NCBI GenBank assembly: GCA_038503075.1
Contig: JBCAML010000019.1
Coordinates: forward strand, 868,001 to 932,000
DNA: 64,000 nt
DNA from: Gyromitra esculenta
Taxonomy: Eukaryota; Ascomycota; Pezizomycetes; Pezizales; Discinaceae
Direction: 5' to 3'
Translations under genes and position numbers: made by a program
In this document: positions 33,401-45,998 of the stretch, piece after piece
Layout: each line of letters starts with the position of its first letter
How positions within the stretch are numbered: the stretch's first letter is position 1
Notes under the pieces: model-generated
The model's database searches: none
Told to the model about the DNA's origin: nothing
Seen by the model: the letters and a program-made list of their open reading frames with translations, nothing else

Positions 33401-34957
33401 TTAGTCGATGGTCATTCGCGAAGGCATGGGGTGAGCAGCATGGTTGCTCATCTCGGTCATGCTGTGCTTCTCCTCCTCATCTGTCATCTTTCGTCGGGTG
33501 ATATGAGGTTTCAGACCTTTGTCGAAGTTGACCATGCAGCCTATCGCGTTGGCAATGGTGAGGATGATGAGGATGATTGTTATAACAGCTATTGCATAGG
33601 TTAATACTCGTGTCCCACGTGCAGATTAAGGCATTTATAGAGCTTACCAAACGTTGTTAAACTTCTCCTAGCGGGTTTGTAGTTCATATCATATGGAGGC
33701 TGATACATCCTGACCAACTTAAAGATGAAGTACGCCAACGCAGCGAAAAATATCACAACGACGAGTCCCATAGCAATCTTCTTCTCCCTCCTAGTACACC
33801 ACGCCGCAAGAACCAGGAAAGCGATGGTGAGTGGGAGCACGACGATCGTAAGGTAGAATTCGTAATCTCTGCCAGTACCGGGGATCCTCTGATTTCCATA
33901 GTCCGGAGTAGAGGCGACGATGACGATGAACTGAACGGTGAAACCGACGAAGAAGAAGAAATCGAATTTGAGAAGGGCGATGAAAATCTAAAAGTAGCTC
34001 AGTCGATATTGTTAGCGGTTATTCGAATCAGGGATCACGCTAATCTAGAGTCTCCGCCACGACTCATATGGAGCCTAGCCAGGCACGGTGATGTACCTGG
34101 AAAGTAAGATATCTCTTCCTCATCCTCAAGTCTGCGCTGATATGCTTGTAAATAGTCCACGCAAACTCATCGTACAATTTCCAGCAAACCACACACATCA
34201 ACACAGTTGACAAGGCAATAATACAAGGGATCGCGATCAGAGACGGTTGGATAAACGGCCAAATATTTTCTTCAAGGGCACCCTGCGTTTTCAGGTCACC
34301 TTTAGCCCTGAAATCCGCTGTTACGCCCAAAGTCTTCAAGGCGTTGTTGGCGTCTTTGATTTGGTCCATTTGGATAGCTGCATACACCAACATGGCTCCA
34401 TTGAAGATGCAAATACCAATGACTTGGATAGTGTTTTTCAGCCGCAGCGCATCATAGCACAGAATCACAAGAAACATATGAGCAAAAATGAAAAGAGTGA
34501 GATAGCTGAGTCAAACGACACGATTAGCCACAGGTATAAACGGGATCACGAACATTGCCATCCAGATAGGAAATGTGCACTCCAAAAAAAACTCACGTTG
34601 GGATGGTGCGTGTCTGGGCTGACTGAAAGGCGCTCGCAGCGGTACCCGTTTCTATGACATCTTGGTCGACATTGTTTTGGAATTTCGCGAATACGTATCT
34701 AGACGATTTCAACCTCGCGCATTAGCTTTGCTCCAAGTGAATTAACCCTGGAGGGCTTTTTTTTAAAAAAAAAAAATATATCCTCTCCTTCCCACCAAGG
34801 CACAAAACTTCAGCCTCATATAGGTGAAGCGAAAGAGAAAGAAAAAAATTGACAGAAAGGACGAAGCATACCCTTCGAGTCCAAGTACCGCACAAGACTG
34901 GACAAGGGCTAGGATCAGAAGACTCCACGACCACGTCGTTGTGGGTTTGTAAAACAT
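33401..34957 (-). CDS. UPF0658-type Golgi apparatus membrane protein
   Basis: Five exons on the minus strand: 34957-34872, 34698-34597, 34505-34097, 33987-33648, 33588-33401; 374 residues, all in frame. It starts MFYKPTTTWSWSLLILALVQ and continues LEGYVFAKFQNNV, TRTIPTYLTLFIFAHMF and YDALRLKNTIQVIGICIFNG, a pattern I recognise from the UPF0658 family. Eight hydrophobic segments are visible: one in exon 1, three in exon 3, three in exon 4 (FDFFFFVGFTVQFIVIVA; FYLTIVVLPLTIAFLVLAAW; LVVVIFFAALAYFIF) and one opening exon 5 (VITIILIILTIANAIG). The tail is hydrophilic and charged. Family knowledge: localised to Golgi in fission yeast; molecular function not established. An open but ATG-less stretch precedes 34957, so an extra 5' exon is possible. 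Confidence 0.8.
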
Positions 34958-35584
34958 CCCTGTTCTTCGCGGCGGTGGAAGACTTCCTCCGAGGAGGGAA
35001 TTTCTGCTACTGTCGAATGGAATCTTGACGGTGTTAATATGCGAACCGGGGAGCGATGTGTGTAAAGAGAAGGAAGCCGCGTCGTCGTCGACGGTTCCTT
35101 AAACTAAGGTGTCGGAACTAACAAGCTCTTTCTTTCTCCCACTTCCTCCCTTGTCTTTATTTTAGCTTTCTCCTAGTGATTGTGGTGGTGATGGGGATGG
35201 TGATGGGGATGTGGTGGATGTAGTGGCAGTGGTGTTGGTGGTGTGATTTATTTTTAGGGATGTCGAATAACCGCGCTCCCCTTTTGCGAAGGAAAGAAGC
35301 GAAAGACGTTGAAAGCGAAACGCAGAAAGAGGGTAAACGAGGGAGGGTAGTTAAGGCGAATGAAGGACGGTGGAGTGAGTCAGGAAAGGGGTGGGAGATA
35401 TCGTGGCGTTGCTTAGAATATGGGGGTGGAGGGGAGAGGTGGAGGGGAGAAAGAGCGAGTGGGTATTTGTTACGGTGAGAAACGTCTGACAGGCCTGCTG
35501 AAGGAACGGGGTGTATAAAGAATGGGGGGGAAGGGATTTGGGGCGGGCACAAGGCTGCGGCTGTAGTGCAGGCGGTTTTGCTGC

Positions 35585-35586
<2 letters not shown>

Positions 35587-35616
<30 letters not shown>
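35587..35616. repeat. (GCT)10 trinucleotide repeat
   Basis: Ten perfect GCT/CTG units upstream of the UPF0658 gene, likely in its promoter or an upstream non-coding region. Confidence 0.9.
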
Positions 35617-35617
<1 letters not shown>

Positions 35618-35821
35618 CCTGTGTTTCTACCGGCGGTTACAATGGCAAGCGACGGATAGGCTGGCTGGGCAGGAAGGGGTTCAAGTTCGATGTTGCGCAG
35701 CACAGCACCAAAGAGAGCGAGGTGGGCGTGGGCGCGGGCAAGCGAGAGAAGAAAGAACACACCGGGCACTGCTGCTGTGGGCGATAGAGACGAGGGAAGC
35801 AGAGTAGGGAAAGTGGGCACT

Positions 35822-35847
35822 GGTATTGGTATTGGTATTGGTATTGG
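35822..35847. repeat. (GGTATT)n hexanucleotide repeat
   Basis: About four tandem GGTATT copies followed by degenerate GGTATG/GGTGTG units. Confidence 0.85.
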
Positions 35848-37748
35848 TGTGGGTATGGGTATGGTATGGGCATGGTACGGGACGGTATTGGGCATTGGCA
35901 CGTATCGGTACTCGTATTGCAGGAACTACATGTAACTCTGCTCCAGTCAGGCGCGAGAAAAGAAAAGAAAAAAGAACCAAAAGACGGCTTCACTTTGGCA
36001 TGTTATTCCCACACTCCCGACAATCCCAACTTCCCTGCAAGTGATGTTCCCTCATTCTCTCGAGCCCTTCTTCAGAGCAGGCACATAGAGAGCACGATTC
36101 GTATGTACCATCTGGCATCTGCTGCTCCCCAGACAACCCCTGCTGGGATTTCTGGCCGCTTACATGCTGGTATCTAATCTTGCCTCTAACGGCAGCAATG
36201 AGCCTCAGAAGCGTAAATTTCCCTCCGATCCCCCTCCCATCAATCGTTGTGGTAATAACAGGACTTTCCTCTCGCTAAGCTGGTCAAACGTCACCCCCCG
36301 GAACAGGCCAATGACAGCCATGACTAAGGAACGCCGAAATGGACTTGCGCGCCAAAAATATACATCCGTTCTGTGGGATCGGGCTGCAGTCGAGCTGCTT
36401 CGGGAATGGCTTTGGCGGGTCAAGGAGGCTGTGTTTCACCCGCTGCCCGAAACAAGGGGAGCCAGACAAAAAAGCCAAATGGCCCAGCAGCTGAAAAAAA
36501 AAAGGCTCCAAAGGCTGTGGCAGGACCATGATTTCGCATGAATGAGCCTCGCTGTTGGTATTCCATGCCCTTTAAACCAGGCTTGAAAACACCCCGATCG
36601 CTCTTGTCTGCCTGCTGTGAAACCCCTTATGCTGTTGGAGTGAATTCTATAAGCTTTCTTTCTATTCGTGATCCGGGAGTAAGATGCTGATGATGGCCTG
36701 CTGATAATGCTTGACAAATCCGAAGCCTTGAGTCGTCCAGATCTCGCGTGAGGATTCAGGAACAGAACCTTCTTCTTTGTCAGGGTCTCTCTGGTGTGCT
36801 AGAAAAAAACCCGCGTGGATACCCGGCATGCTGGTTAGGATCCATCCTGTAGCTTCAGATCCTAATGTAGCACTTCAACAAACCACCAAACTGGCAGCTA
36901 TATTTTTTCATTTCCTCTTGAAGCGATCTCCCCCTTCCCTCCCCTGCCTCTTTATCACCTTCTCTAAATTTCGGCACCTACTGTTTAGAGTCCGCGGCAG
37001 TCCGACCAGTTCTCCTGCCGGCCGAGATGCGAAAACCGCAAACTGTTAATCGGATGTATCTAATCTCTTGGCAACCTTGTGCATTCCCGGGCGAACAGAT
37101 GGTGGTGGAACATCCAAACCAGCACACGGAAGATCTACAATATGTTACATTGTAGTGGAGACATATGGCACCAATCAAATATGGAAGAGAAAAGAAAGTA
37201 AAGGCACCCCATATTCGCAAGGGTTGTGATTTTATATGGAATAGAGTTAAAGTGGCTTTGCTCTGCCGTACTGTTCCACAAGACGCCCAGCCTCCCGGAA
37301 TCTTCCTCCAAGCAAAGGAAAGCCAAAAAGAAAAACCAAGGTTTTTTAAATACTGATTTTCTATAGATACCTGGGCTTATGTGGTATGGTATGCCTTAGA
37401 CAGTCGTCAGGGCTGACCGAAGAAAGTCAACTTAGCATTCCAGAGCCTAACTACTGCTAACTACCTGTTCGTCATCAGTAATCACCCCCGCACTGGCTGG
37501 CTGGCTAACTGGCGTTTTTAGCCTTCCCAGATAACAACGGCAGCGCCATCTGAAAGACAAGCTGAACAAACCTGATACCTTAAAATAAAGTACTCTCTTC
37601 CCGAATTAGACTAGCGGGTGCCAGCAACGTACATATAGGTATATATGTGCTCGTGGAGAAAACCATCTTACTCTCTCTCGCCCTCTCTCCCACTATCACG
37701 ATTAACAAAACCCAAGGGAGGAAAAAGATACATGTAGGTACATATGTA

Positions 37749-37891
37749 CTTGGGGCAGGCACTTAGTATCCGAACATGTAAGTGGCATGTGGGGTTTTCT
37801 AACCAGCTAGAAAGCTACAATTCGCCTTACCCTCCAATAGACCAAAGCCCTCCAGCAACTTGCTGTTCGGGTACTAAATGCCTGCCCCGAG
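37749..37891. mobile_element. MITE, family B copy 3
   Basis: TA flanks at 37747-37748 and 37892-37893. Arms CTTGGGGCAGGCACTTAGTA and, on the complement, CTCGGGGCAGGCATTTAGTA, then a -CCGAACA block on both. It shares the terminal C-T-x-GGGGCAGGCA with copies 1 and 2 but has a different interior. 143 bp. Confidence 0.75.
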
Positions 37892-40542
37892 TACTTGCTA
37901 GAAAAAGCAAGCCCCACAAAAAAAGCGAACGAGAAAAGATGACTCCCAGCCGAACTAATCGCCCAGTACAGTACAGCCGCACCCTGAAAATGACAAGTAT
38001 GTCTGCAGATATTCTATACATGTGCATATAAGAGGCCGATTCTATAGACCATTCCCCAGGAAGACACTGTTGGCTGTGAGGTGTGAGGTGAGGGGATTAC
38101 AGAAGGGGTCCTCTGACCAACTCTCAAGGCACATCCTATTTAAGAAAGACGCCGTCTCTTGGCGTGTAGTTGTGCTTGTAGAAAAGATTAAGTGGCGGTG
38201 GCTTATAGCCGGTAATGTGCCTGGGTTGTTGCGCTGGGCCTGTGCTCTGTGAAGTCTCGCGCGCTAGAGATGCGGGGACCACTTTAAGCTCTATATGTGG
38301 GATATGTGGGATATGGTTATTGCTAAAGCTTATAATAGTTGGCTAAGAGTTACTTGTGTGTGGATCCTCGCTCGATTACCTACTCTGGAGATTGAATGCG
38401 AGTGAGTTTTGGTGATTTGGCGTGTGGTGCGATCTCAAGGCTTAGATAAGTGAGATGGTTGGTAGCGGTGTTGTTTTCCGTCCGGGTGTCTAAATGAGGA
38501 GAACTAAAATAGAAATAAAGAAGGATATTCTTGTTCCCACTATTTTGGGTATCTCTCGTTATCCTTGCTGTATTGTGGCTAAGTGAGGGTAGAAAGCTGG
38601 ATTTGGTAACTGGGTGGCCATGGATATTATTAAAAGATTAGCTACAACGATCGAGAACTAATAGACTTGTTCGAAAAGATATATACCGTGTGATTCTCGA
38701 AGATATAGCTAGAGATGTCGTTGGTGCACTATTAAGACTAGTTTCAGTGGATTTTGGCGGGAAATTAGTAGATATCCTTGACAACGTGCTCGACAAATTC
38801 GAACCTCTCCTCTAGATATTAGGTATGCTAATCAAGCCATAGACGGGGATTGTAACCAATAAGATTAAATATTCCTGTGAAATCTTAGTTGCAACCAATC
38901 AAACCTAGGCTACCTGCAATTACTCGATATTGCTACACGTGAATACCCAGACTAGTTAATCTTGATCGAGCGATTGCGAAAACATATCCAATATTAATGG
39001 CATATCGGTCCGATACCCCATAAAGTTTTATCAACCCTCCAAGAGAATCGGCCAAACTTGTTTGCCGCCACATGAATGGATAATGTATGTCTGGTAGGGC
39101 TGTGACATAGATACTGCGGTGGTGGTAATGGCTGGCGTTGCATAGCTTAATTTCTATGAAGTGCGAGATTGCAGTGTTTTACTCTTAAAGCCGATCTCGC
39201 TGACTGTCTAAGAGGCTATATTATTGGGTTTCCGCTCTGTTGACATGCTCTATGTCAATGGCTTAATTTGTTTATTATCCTTATGATTGGTAACCGTAGC
39301 TACGTCGGGAATAAACCTCCTATTCCGGTGACGCAGCACCTAATAAGTAGAGAAGTAGTTTTCATCTGAGAATTGTAATATCTTGTATCATCGTATCTGG
39401 GAATACTACCTCTAGCAATGGCTTTTGAGTTTGCTGCTATTCCTTTGCAGTTTGCATTCCTGACCGGTAGCAGTGATTAAATCTACACCATCCTGCAGCT
39501 GGCGGAAAACTGCATGCATGCATGCACGTCCCACCGAGCGAGAGGTAATCGAGCCATGGGTATGATACTAGAATCATGTTTGGTATTTTATTTTATCTGT
39601 GTTTCTATATTTAGTAATGGTTTTTGGTAGCTCTCGTTCGAGCCTGCATTTGGGAACTCGAAGGTTACATGTATTTATTTTTGGATTTGGATGTGCATGT
39701 GATTTTCTCGTAGAAGCAGAGTCTGAAAATAAATAGAGACCGTGAAATGATCGATGAAAACCCGATGCCTTCGGATGCCATTTGAGGAAAAAAAATATGT
39801 AAAACTGAAAATAGTTTTTGTCCTGGCTGGAAGATCGCCAAGCACTTTCGCACCACCATGTGTCTGTTCCACCATCAAGTACTTCTCCTTTCACCGGCAA
39901 ATATATGACTCGCTACTCCTAAATTTACCGCCTCATTGTTAAATTTACTTTTCGGTAGATCCTTACTAGAAACTGTCTTTACTTGATCTAACCGGATATC
40001 TGTGATGGTGGAGCGAGTAGGTTAGCTAGTAAACATTACTGTAACTGGGGCTCTTCAAGCGCTCTTAAACTCCGCGACAAAATTCGTTTTTTTGTTCTTA
40101 AGAAGTAATCGAACTTGCTCGGTCCGTTCCAAATTCCTCAAGCGAGATGACTGATGGTTCCGGCCATGGCCAAGAAAAAGCTAAATTACGCGTTGTAGAG
40201 GCCAGAGACGTCATAAAACTATGTCTACCATAATCATCACTTAGAGCTCAAAGTCTATATAAGGTTGGCGTCCGGTATGCGGCTTAGGGGATAGTACTAT
40301 GAAGTCTAAGACTGAAGATTGGGGGAATAAGACTGCTTTGCTACTTCGTTATATTTAAAGTTCTCCGTGTCTATCTGGAGGTCTCAGTTCTTGGTGAAAA
40401 TCCGAACGTTGAAAACGTAGTCTTTTTTTAATTACTAGAGAGCTAATTAGTGCGTATGCTCTGAAAGCTAACGGAGTAGTAGGAGGGGTAGGAAGGTCGA
40501 AACTCTGTTTAGGCTGAAGCTTAAGCCGAACGCATTAAAGTA

Positions 40543-40730
40543 TCCCTTGGGCTGTAGCTGGTGAAACTTGTAGATTCCCCGCCTTCCGTATTAGGTTGCG
40601 GCCAAGTCACTTCGCGGTTAGAGAAATGATTGGGATCCCACAAAGTTACTGAAAAAAGGCGACCAGGCCGCCGTATATACCTCCTAACTCTGGAAGGCGG
40701 GGAGTCTGCAAATTTCACCAGCCCAAGAGA
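40543..40730. mobile_element. TA-flanked inverted-repeat element
   Basis: TA at 40541-40542 and 40731-40732. Left arm begins TCCCTTGGGCTG, the complement of the right arm TCTCTTGGGCTG; both contain CTGGTGAAA and CTCCCCGCCTTCC-like blocks. The left arm has a few extra bases (TAG) after GGGCTG. 188 bp, non-coding. Confidence 0.7.
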
Positions 40731-43162
40731 TACGTATCTGGCGCTACCTATCGACATGATGTAGCTCGTGAGTACGTTTGTACTTACTACCGTAGGTCTT
40801 TTCGACCAGCCCACCATCACCCAAATCAAAATTCAAGATTCATTATTTGTTTCAGCTCTAGCCAATGCAAGGCATGCTGTGATCATGAGTGAGAAGGCTT
40901 CCAAGACAACGTCATTACCGGGCGATAAAAACATCTAACTCCATGGAGGGGGGTATTGATAGTGGCAATCGGCTTATAACCGATACTGGGCCTATGGAAA
41001 TATATACTCGGGGTGCGAAAGGCCGGCTGTCTTCAAACATCTTCAGATATAGTTGATACGGTGGTTTCGGCGCTCAACTGCCGTCCTAAACACACCATCC
41101 GATTCCGATGTCTGCAATGGAGTCAAATCATAATTGCCACATCTCTCCCTATTCGCAGCATTTCCGAATACGATGTGCTTTGGCTGAAGATTGGTAGCTG
41201 CGGGTGTTAATGAAAGAATACAAGAGTTGGTCGAGTATCCCACGTGTTTTGTGTCAGCTCTGGAGTCACAGCAATGGCATTTCTACGTATACACTTTAGG
41301 ACGAAGGTAGGATATCTAAGTTAGCTAACTGCATAAAAATGCTAACAGAGAAGTAATTAAAAAAAAACCCCTTGTTTTCATATAAAAGAAGACCTAGAAG
41401 AGACTTTGAAATTACAAGAACGGAGAACCTCTCCTTCGGTGGGATTCATTTTTACGACTGTTCCCTTTCCCTAGAGAACAATAACTCGGAAATCATACAA
41501 AGCTTCCAATCAAACTAGCTGTGAGTGCAGAGGACTCAGACTATATTAGCTAAAGTCTCAAACTTGGGCAACACGTGATCTCGCGGAACTTAGCTTTTGT
41601 TGCATAGAAGCAAGCTATTCCTAATTAGGGGGATGCCCAGGTGAAATATCACTATGGCATGGTAGATTGTTGAAAGTAGTAAGCTCTTGACACCTACCCA
41701 GGCAGGGTAACTGACTACTACACTCTGTACATGACAGGCAGCGCACACAAGACTTGCAAAAGGACGTCCACTGATGTATAGAGCCCCTCCTAGGCACCGA
41801 GGAGTATATTTTATACCAAGTACTGGCGGCATTGAGGCCGCACCAAATTTTTGCGGTCTGCGTGTTTTAGGGGTTGACGGCGAGGCTCAGATCGTACGCA
41901 TAGGAGGGACAACGTGTAAATAATAAATAAGCGTAGTAAAATAATTTTAGTGACTTCCTAGGAGATGCTAACTCCAACTTGTATAAATGAGGAGGAGGAT
42001 GTGGGCCATGTGTGAGATGGAAACAATCTAAATCTGGGCCCCGGAGCGGAGGAACTCCTGCTACCGTCATTGGAGGTACTACATCTGCTCATTCTTGATA
42101 TTCTACTAATGGGGATTACTTATAATGGGCTGGAATATGCCTGCGCTATATATGTGGATACAGAGGCGAGTTTTATCAATTTCTATAACTACACCAAGAG
42201 AGCTAGTTACGAAGGAGTTTGTACGGGGAGATGTATTTAGGAGATATTATGTGTGGGGTGAAAAGAACGCTGATTCAGATTCATGAAGGCGCCCAAAATT
42301 AAAGATATCGTCGTTGGCATTATCGGATAACTCTTCAGCGTATTAATATTCCAAGGTTGTTAATGAAAAGAGACTACTCGATCGGAGCTTAGTTGCAGGA
42401 CTATACTTCTGTTTTGATGAATGCAACAACTAATACACTCCTCGGCCCAACGGGTTCCCCAATATATAATAACTCTACAAACTAGTGACCTTAACCGGCT
42501 TCGCCCAAAGTAACCATTGAGCTAGCATGATGGCGCCACGAAAATGACTGACACGGCCATTTAGGGAGCAATCTGCGTAAAATGTAGCAGGCATTGGATC
42601 CCTAGAAGCTTATTTAGGCAATAGGTTAAGATCTAACAAGTTAGGTCTGACGACGAGACTACTTTAAGATAACGTGTAAAGCATTCGAGTTGGGAGTAAT
42701 CATAATGTCTGAATTAAAAAAATTAAAAAAATCAAGTCAAGATCTAGTAGATCGACAACTGCAGGATGTCGATCTTTATACACGTCCTAGCAACCGGGCT
42801 TACGTCTCTCAATCCTATATATCTTGAGTACGTGCCGGCCGTAGCATGAAGGACAGCATACATACATACATGCGCATATCGAAGGTTTTTTCCCTACCGC
42901 GTTAGAAAGAAGGGAAAACAGACAACGTTTTCGAGCTCTTGCGCGGTAGTGTGCACGTGGGCGCCGAGCATCCCGCCGCTGTGGTTGATACATGTACATA
43001 CTGGCAAGGAGAAACATACCTCAGATGACTAGGAAGATATACTAGTACACATATATATGCATGATAGTTTCCTTTTTCTTTTCTTCTTTCTTTCTTTTCT
43101 CTCCCTCCGCCATTACCATTCATGACAGAACGCGCGGGCTAGGATCTAAGAGAACCTCACTA

Positions 43163-43302
43163 CTCGTATTTGACTGACGTTTTTAGAATGGGCTAGGTCC
43201 CGGCCCGCATACCTACAAAATTGTAATTGTACCGAGTCTGTGGTTTTGTATGGGAAGCGTACTCTAGGCAGCCCGTTTTAAAAACGGCAGTCAAAATACG
43301 AG
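43163..43302. mobile_element. MITE, family A copy 4
   Basis: TA flanks at 43161-43162 and 43303-43304. Arms CTCGTATTTGACTGACGTTT and, on the complement, CTCGTATTTTGACTGCCGTT. 140 bp, non-coding. Confidence 0.8.
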
Positions 43303-43651
43303 TACATGTGTGTTGATGAACATAACATATCCCTAAACCTTGCACGTAGGTAGATGTACCTTGACAGAAAAAAAAAATAAAAAAATTGCAATCGAGCTAC
43401 AATTTCTGTATGCGGTTTTGGTTATCTTGCGGGGAGGCCCAGCTAGGGGAGTCGGTGAAAAAAAAAAAGTAGTTCAAAGGATCCGGAATGTTCATGATTG
43501 GATCAGAATACGTACGTGTATATTTGTTGTTGGCTTACACTGCAGTCATGGAGCTATTCGAAACTTTGAGAGTCCGGACCGTACCGACCCTGGCTATAAC
43601 CTATAGCTACATGTATGTAAGTAGCAGCCCCAAAAACCCCCCCTTCCACTA

Positions 43652-43764
43652 CTCGTAAATGACTGACATTTGTGCACCAGGCTGGGCCCGTGCCCTATAC
43701 GCTTTTTGCAATTTTGTATGGTATGCAGAGCCAGCCTGGTGCAAAAACGTTAGTCAATTACGAG
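43652..43764. mobile_element. MITE, family A copy 5
   Basis: TA flanks at 43650-43651 and 43765-43766. Arms CTCGTAAATGACTGACATTT and, on the complement, CTCGTAATTGACTAACGTTT, then TGCACCAGGCTGG on both. Lies 350 bp from copy 4. 113 bp. Confidence 0.8.
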
Positions 43765-45998
43765 TAGTAGTCTAGAATCCAGCAGTGAGTGCATGGCCGG
43801 GTTAGTTACAAAAAAATAAAAAAGATACCTAGGCCTAGCAGTATACACCAGCGTCTACCGTTTTGCTATCGAAGGAGCTCGAGGGTTCGAGCTAATGCCC
43901 CTGCGACGTAACCGTCGAGTTCTCCGAGTTCTCCGAGCTCAGGTTCAGACCTAATTTCAACTTATAGTGCCGGAATGCACTCGTGCTATATAGGTATGCT
44001 GGCTCCTAATAAAGCCAGGCCAGTGGGCTTTACATTTAGGTGTCTAGGTAGCTTTCGATATTGTATTCTTCCGATCCGCTGGTAGTTGCCGATGGGTGGG
44101 AGTTTTTGGCTTGCGGGAGAGAGGGAGAGGGGGGGGGGAGAGAGAGAGAGAGAAGGTTGGTTACTAGTAGTCTGGTTGTCTCTCAGGTCATCGATCCCAC
44201 GCACGGCGGAATCTGATACCCGGCTGCGGCGCTGCATTTTTGTGGTGGTTGGTATGGTGTGGGTTTTCAAAAGCCTTATATATGGTGGTTACATTTTTTC
44301 ACTAGCTAGCTTCGGCATGTATTCGATTTGGATACTGCTCTTGCAGGCTGAGATAGACTATCTGTGCTTGTATTTGGCTGGCGTTTTTTCGAATTCGGGA
44401 TGGGGGCGCTGGGTCCCGCATATATACGCTGCGACATGGTACCGATTCGAATGTATGGTTGTGCGTGGGAGGTAGAGACTGTCTGCCTGTCTGCTTCGGA
44501 GACTTCTGTCAAATACGGGCATAGTCGACGGGGTAATGTCAAGTTACCATATGATCTATTATACCAGCATATACGTACCTGTAGGCCCATTGCTAGGTCT
44601 GCTTTGTATTAAACTTTACAAAGAAGTAAGTAGATAAATGGCGTCCCGGGTATTAAGGCGACGTTTCAACCGTACTCGCAGTCGGGGGGGGGCCAGGTAT
44701 AAAGAACTAAAGCATACCTTTTTTTTTTTTACTATACTGGCAATGGGCTCAACTCAGCTCGTTCTTGCCACGGGTATCTCACAGTGAGACCATCAATGTG
44801 GGATTATCTTGATAGTGCTGTAATGATGCGAGGGATGCTGAGTGCTCTATTGGTGCATGCATTGTTTAATTAACCAAGGGAGAGATTGGGATAGTTTCGG
44901 TTTTTGATTTCTATCTAACCGTGGTGCTGTTGGTTATGGATCGCTTTTGGTTTAATTTGAGTTAGACCATTTGGATGGTACGCAGCGCAATACTCTTAAA
45001 CTTACAGAGAATCAACAAGCGCGTATATGTTCTGCTTCTGGCTACTTTGATATCCGTTGACAAAAATCACGACAGCGGCCTAGCTCATGTTACGGATCTT
45101 ACCTGTCGAGTAGATGTTTGGTGGTCCATATATACGGGCAACAGGAGTGAAAGTTATCTGTCGCTGTTGGGTATGACGAGGGACTTCTTGAGTCTGGCAT
45201 CATTGACAACGCCCAGACCCTTCTCCTGCCAGACTTGGATGGATTAATCGCGATGGGCTATCCGCATTCAGTTTTTTTTTTTACTAGTGGAGGGGCTAAA
45301 GATTCGAAGCGGGAGAGATTTATTCAATTTCAGATTTGTCTAGTGATGGCTGAGAGCAGAGCAGGCGTTGATAAGTAGGCCACTATTAAGTGTTGCATCC
45401 CAGCGCAGCACCCCAAACGTTTGGTTTGGCTTGGAGACGGGGTGCTGCTGCAACCTCAGCATGATCCCCGTAGGGTGCCGCACAGTAAATTGGGCCTCGC
45501 GCAATCTTGTTTGAAATCCGCGCTCCGAGAAATTGAAACAATTAGTGGGGGAAGAGGGCCACTTTCGCTGCTCTGCGGCGACAGAAGGGCAGACGCGGTC
45601 GCTGGGGCGCTGTGGAATTTCAGGCGGCCATTAGCCATGCTCAAGCGGGAAAGAGGAAAGTGGAGGGGAAACCGGCACGCAGGCCCAAAAGAGGCACTGG
45701 CCAGCAGTTTGGGGGCCTCTGTTGACTGTTGACTGTTGCTGCCAACTCATGCCTGGGCCCAACCCTTCGCAGGCTTTGCCAGCCAGCTCCCGGGCACGCT
45801 GGGCAGTCCCCATCGCCCCAGTTTGGCTCCCATCTGTCAAAACCGGCCCCGTCCACGTCCTCCCTCCCCCATTCCTCCCCAACATCCCCTCCACTCCACC
45901 TCCCGCCGCGAATAATTCAGAAACAATTCCTGCCCCGTCCCCCGTCCGCCGGTCAAGCATCCCCTCTCGCCCATCTCGCAATCGCTATCGCTGCTACA

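Larger units (their letters stand above)
34958..45998. other. 11-kb stretch without a recognised gene
   Basis: The first 1 kb has GT/GGTGAT-rich tracts, (GCT)10 and (GGTATT)n repeats. Inverted-repeat elements are at 37749-37891, 40543-40730, 43163-43302 and 43652-43764. Open frames are short and match no family I know; 38.3-39.5 kb is AT-rich and rich in stops, possibly decayed repeat. The last 500 bp upstream of the HMG-box gene are C-rich, typical of a fungal promoter/leader. Confidence 0.45.

Noticed and set aside
36164..36541. 125-codon frame with basic residues
   Set aside because: No similarity recognised and lies in a repeat-rich gene-free block.
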